Of a DNA stretch of 64,000 nucleotides, positions 59,048-64,000 are shown piece after piece; the stretch's first letter is position 1; each line of letters begins with the position of its first letter. The position numbers and the translations under genes were made by a program. Source of the DNA: Larix kaempferi (lineage: Eukaryota > Streptophyta > Pinopsida > Pinales > Pinaceae). The stretch covers positions 5,208,001 to 5,272,000 of the forward strand of contig BSBM01000637.1 of assembly GCA_027924585.1 (NCBI GenBank). The letters are read 5' to 3'. The notes beneath the pieces are model-generated. The model searched no databases. It was not told the origin of the DNA and saw nothing but the letters and a program-made list of their open reading frames with translations.

Positions 59048-62000
59048 TTATTCACTTGACCATTGACTCATTTTTTAAAACAAGTATTTGTTCAAGGAGA
59101 TATATGCCTTCCAAAATAGACATTCAACCTGTTTTTCACACTGCCAAAAAAATGCTCTCCATTACCGGAATTGGTTAAGTTTTGCAAAATAGGCCTACGT
59201 AGGCCTTGGAAAATGCCCACCATTTCTCACCTGTGAGGGACAAAAAATTTCTGAAATCCTCACCTTCAAGGTGGATGATTTATGCACTTAACCATTGGCT
59301 CGATTTTGAAAAAGAATTCTATGGTAAATGAAATATTGGCCTACCAAAACAACCACTCATCCTGTTTTGCACCTAGAATTAGCCTAAACGGACTTAGGAA
59401 AATGCCCACCATTTCTCACCTGTGAGGGATAAAAAAATTATGAGAGCATAGGTTTGTAGGTGGATTATTTATTCACTTGACCATTAACTCCTATTGAAAA
59501 CAAGTCTCTGGTCAAGGAGATATTTTCTTGTCAAAACAACCATTCAACATATTTTTCAACATGCCAGTAAAATACTCGCCATTGGAAAAATTGGCTAAGT
59601 ATTGAAAAATTGGCTTAAGTAGGCTTTGGAAAATGCCCACCATTTCTCATATGTGAGGGATAATTTATTTTCAAAAGCATCAGCTTGAAGGTGGATGATT
59701 TATGCACGTAACGATTGGCTCGGTTTTGAAAAAAAGTCTATTGTAAAGAAATTATTGGCCTACGAAAACAACCACTTATCCTGTTTTGCACCTAGAATTG
59801 GCCTAAATGGACTTAGGAAAAAGCCCACTATTTCTCACATGTGAGGGATAAAAAAATTTAGAGAGTATAGGTTTGCAGGTGGATAATTTATTAACTTGAC
59901 CATTGACTCATTTTTCAAAAGAAGTCTCTGGTCAATTAGATATTTTACTTCCAAAAGACCAATTCAGCCTTTTTTTCACCTTGCAAGAAAAATGCTTGAC
60001 ATTGGCAAAATTGGTTAAGTATTAAAAAACGGGCCTAAGTAGGATTTGGAAAATTCCCACCATTTCTCACCTGTAAAGGGATTAAAAAATTATGAAAGCA
60101 TCAGCTTGCAGGTGGATGATTAATGCACTTGACCATTGGCACGGTTTTGAAAAAAAGTGTATCGTGAAGAAAATCTTGGCCTGCCAAAAGAACTACTCAT
60201 CTCGTTTTGCACCTAGAACTGGCATAAATGTATTTAGGAAAATGCCCATCGTTTCTCACCTGTGAGGGATAAAAATAATTTTAGACGATACGTTTGTAAG
60301 TGGATGATTTATTCACTTCACCATTGACTCATTTTTTAAAACAAGTCTTTGGTCAAGGAAATAATTGCCTACCAAAACAACCATTCAACCTATTTTTTAC
60401 CCTGCCAGAAAAATACTCACCATTGGAAAAATTGTTGAAGTATTGAAAAACGGGCCTAACTAGGTTTGGAAAAATGACCACCATTTCTCACTTGTGAGGG
60501 ATAAAATTTTTATGAAAGCATCAGCTTGTAGGTAGATGATTTATGCACTTGATCATTGGCTCAGTTTTGAAAAAATGTCTATGGTGAAGAAAATATTTCC
60601 CTGCCAAAAAAACCACTCAGTCATGTTTTGCACCTAGAACTGGCCTAAATGGCCTTACTAAAATGCCCACTATTTCTCACCTATGATGGATAAAACATAT
60701 CTGAGAGCATAAGTTTGTAGGTGGATGATTTATTCAGTTGACCATTGACTCATTTTTTTTTAAAAGTCACTTGTCAAGGAGATATTTTCTTGCCAAAAGA
60801 ACCATTCAACAAATTTTTCACCCTGCCAGAAAAATGCTCTCCATTGGAAAAATTGGTTAAGTATTGAAAAATAGGCCTAAATAGGCTTTGGAAAATGCCC
60901 ACCATTTCTCACCTGTGAGCGATAAAAAATTTATGAAAGCATCAGCTTGCAAGTGGATGATTTATGTACTTGACCATTGGCTCGGTTTCGAAAAAAAGTG
61001 TATAATGAAGAAAATATTGGCCTGCCAAAACAACCACTCATCTCGTTTTACACCTAGAACTACCCTAAATTTCCTTAGCAAAATTCCCACGATTTCTCAC
61101 CTGTGAGGGATAAAAAAATTCTTAGAGCATACGTTTGTAGATGGATGATTTATTTACTTGACCATTGACTCATTTTTTAAAACACGTATTTGTTCAACGA
61201 GATATGTACCTACCAAAACAGCCATTCAACCTGTTTTTCACACTGCCAGAAAATGCTCGCCATTGCCAAAATTGGTTAAGTATTGCAAAGAAGGCCTATG
61301 TAGGCTTGGGAAAATGCCCACCATTTCTCACCTGTGAGGGATAATTTTTTTATGAAATCCTCAGCTTCAAGGTGGATGATTTATGCACTTAACCATTGTC
61401 TCGGTTTTGAAAAAAAATTGTATGACAAATAAAATATTGGCCTACCAAAACAACCACTCATCCTGTTTTGCACCTAGAACTAGCCTAAATGGCCTTAGGA
61501 ATATGATCACCATTTCTCACTTGTGAGGGATAAAACATTTATGAGAGCATAGGTTTGTAGGTGGATTATTTATTCACTTGACCATTGACTCATATTTTAA
61601 AACAAGTCTCTGGTTAAGGAGATATTTTCCTGCCAAAACAACCATTCAACGTAGTTTTCAACATGCCAAAAAAATACTCGCCATTCGAAAAATTGGCTTA
61701 AGTAGGATTTGGAAAATGCCCACCATTTCTCACTTGTGAGGGATAAATTTGTTTTGAAAGCATCAGCTTGTAGGAGGATGATTTATGCACGTAACCATTG
61801 GCTCTGTTTTGAAAAAAACATATTCTAAATAAAATATTGGCCTATGAAAACAACCACTCATCCTATTTTGCACCTAGAATTGGCCTAAATTGACTTAGGA
61901 AAATGCCCACCATTTCTCACCTGTGAGGGATAAAAAATTTCAGAGAGTATAGTTTTGTAGGTGGATGATTTATTAACTTTACCATTGACTCATTTTTCAA

Positions 62001-64000
62001 AAGAACTCTCTGGTCAATGAGATATTTTCCTTCCAAAACAACCATTCAACCTGTTTTTCACCCTGTAAGAAAAATGCTCGGCATTGGCAAAATTGGTTAA
62101 GTATTGAAAAACGGGCCTAAGTAGGATTTGGAAAATTCCCACCATTTCTCACCTGTGAGGGATAATAAAGTTCTAAAAGCATCAGCTTGCAGGTGGATGA
62201 ATTATGCACTTGACCATTGGCACGATTTTAAAAAAATTGTATCGTGAAGAAAATCTTGGCCTACCCAAACAACTACTCATCTCATTTTGCACCTAGAACT
62301 AATCTAAATGTATTTAGGTAAATGCCCACCTTTTCTCACCTGTGAGGGATAAAAAATTTCGGAGACGATACATTTGTAAGTGGATGATTTATTCACTTCA
62401 TTATCGACTCATTTTTTAAAACAAGTCTCTGGTCAAGGAAATATTTTCCTGCCAAAAAAACCATTCAGCCTGTTTTTCACCCTGCCAGAAAAATGCTCGC
62501 CATTGGAAAAATTGGTTAAGTATTGAAAAACGGGCTTAAGTAGGCTTGGAAAAATGACCACCAATTCTCACCTGTGAGGGATAAATTTTTTATGAAAGCA
62601 TCAACTTGCAAGTGGATGATTTATGCACTTGACCATTGTCTTAGTTTTGAAAAAAAGTCTATGGTGAAGAAAATATTAGCGTGCCAAAAAAACCACTCAT
62701 CCTATTTTGCACCTAGAACTGGCGTAAATGGCCTTAGGATAATGCTCACCATTTCTCACCTGTGATGGATAAAAATTTTCTGAGAGCATACGTTTGTAGG
62801 TGGATGATTTATTCACTTGACCATTAACTCATTTTTTAAAACAAGTATTTGTTCAAGGAGATCTTTGCTTGCCAAAACAGCCATTCAACGAGTTTTTCAG
62901 ACTGCCAAAAAAATTCTCACCATTGCCAAAATTGGTTAAGTATTGCAAAATAGGCCGACATAGGCTTGGGAAAATTCCCACCATTTCTAACCTGTGAGGG
63001 ATAAAAAATTTATGAAATCCTCAGCTTCAAGGTGAATGATTTATGCACTTAACGATTGGCTCGGTTTTGAAAAAATATTCTATGGCGAATGAAATATTGG
63101 CCTACCAAAACAAACACTCATCCTATTTTGCACCTAGAACTAGCCTAAATGGCCTTAGGAACATGCCCACCATTTCTCACCTCTGAGGGATAAATTTTTT
63201 ATCAGAACATAGGTTTGTAGGTGGATTATTTATTCACTTGACAATTGACTCATTTTTTAAAAGAATTATCTGGTCGAGGAGATATTTTCCTACCAAAACA
63301 ACCATTCAAACTATTTTTCAACGTGCCAAAAAATACTCGCCATTGGAAAAATTGGCTTAAGTAGGATTTGGAAAATGCCCACCATTTCTCACCTGTAAGG
63401 GATAAAATAATTTCGAAAGCATAAGCTTGTAGGTGGATGATTTATGCACGTAACCATTGGGTTGGTTTTGAAAAAAATTCTATTGTAAATAAAATATTGG
63501 CCTACGAAAACAACCACTCATCCTGTTTTGCACCTAGAACTGGCCTAAATGGACTTAGGAAAATGCCCACCATTTCTCACTTGTGAGGGATAAAAAAATT
63601 CGGAGAGTATAGATTTGTAGGTGGATGATTTATTAACTTGACGATTGACTCATTTTTTAAAATAAGTCTCTGGTCAATGAGATATTTTCTTGCCAAAACA
63701 ACCATTCATCCTATTTTTCACCTTGCCAGAAAAATGCTCCCCATTGGCAAAATTGGTTAAGTATTGAAAAACGGGCCTAAGTAGGATTTGGAAAATTCCC
63801 ACCATTTCTCACCTGTGTGGGATAACAAAATTCTGAAAGCATCAACTTGCAAGTGGATGATTTATGCACTTGACCATTGGCATGGTTTTGAAAAAAAGTG
63901 TATCGTGAAGAAAATCTTGGCCTGCCAAAACAACTACACATCTCGTTTTGCACCTAGAACTGGCCTAAATGTATTTAGGAAAATGACCACCTTTTCTTAC
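59048..64000 (+). repeat. Dimeric 420-bp satellite, block 5, continues past the window
   Basis: It repeats block 4 at an offset of about 10,440 bp (49187/59627, 50447/60888, 51707/62147). After about 62800 the offset drops to about 10,005 bp (53805/63807), so one 420-bp unit was lost in this copy or gained in the other. No gene. The array does not end within the window. Confidence 0.93.

Noticed and set aside
49187-61106. Arrayed small genes: repeated ~72-aa ORFs at regular spacing, looking like a tandem gene family
   Set aside because: They coincide with half A of the satellite, the ones checked start at TTG, and their stop is created by the next half-unit. Many units are disrupted. Treated as repeat by-products.
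25718-64000. CRISPR-like regular repeats
   Set aside because: Units are hundreds of bases long with no unique short spacers, and all surrounding sequence is plant retroelement.

Overview
This window is repeat-dominated nuclear DNA from a land plant with a large genome. A gymnosperm is plausible, but the sequence alone does not fix the species. The evidence for a plant is the set of Ty3/gypsy chromoviruses and Ty1/copia elements with initiator-Met-tRNA primer-binding sites, the 5-bp target-site duplications (TSDs), nested LTR insertions, a CACTA-like end, and no bacterial gene organisation. I found no intact host gene, tRNA, rRNA or CRISPR array. Every protein-coding stretch I recognise, or can trace as a long reading frame, belongs to or looks like a decayed mobile element.

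Layout. 1-2.6 kb: a minus-strand gag-type ORF with two zinc knuckles, broken by stops, and its probable leader/LTR. 2.9-3.7 kb: an unrecognised ORF with one stop. 4.6-6.5 kb: a gag-only element, one frame of 594 codons with six internal stops. 7-8.4 kb: degenerate repeats and a cluster of palindromes. 8.75-10.7 kb: a long unrecognised decayed ORF, followed by a CACTA-like terminus (10.69-10.89 kb) and a 14-bp tandem repeat. 11.4-24.44 kb: chromovirus A (plus strand, 1.77-kb LTRs, TSD AATAG). Its 3' LTR is split by chromovirus B (minus strand, 18.42-23.11 kb, TSD AATGA), an internally deleted element whose shortened polyprotein stays in one frame. 24.73-25.64 kb: a 35-bp G/C-blocked minisatellite.

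From 25.72 kb to the end lies one satellite array. Its repeat unit is about 420 bp, made of two diverged halves (188 + 232 bp) that share their first ~110 bp. The array is interrupted by a copia element (26.67-33.27 kb, TSD GATGA), a composite gypsy-like element X (34.75-46.90 kb, TSD CTCAT) with pieces of another element Y inside it, and a 463-bp solo LTR (TSD TTATT). The solo LTR occurs twice, 10.44 kb apart, because the array was duplicated as a ~10.44-kb higher-order unit after the insertion. A further ~3.51-kb duplication lies inside that unit.

How the parts relate. Insertion order can be read directly: A, then B inside A; satellite first, then copia, X and the solo LTR into it, then amplification of the segment carrying the solo LTR. 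The most notable points are the dimeric satellite and its higher-order structure, the three LTR-element insertions that fall in the same ~30-bp box of the satellite unit, and element B, whose several large deletions all keep the reading frame.
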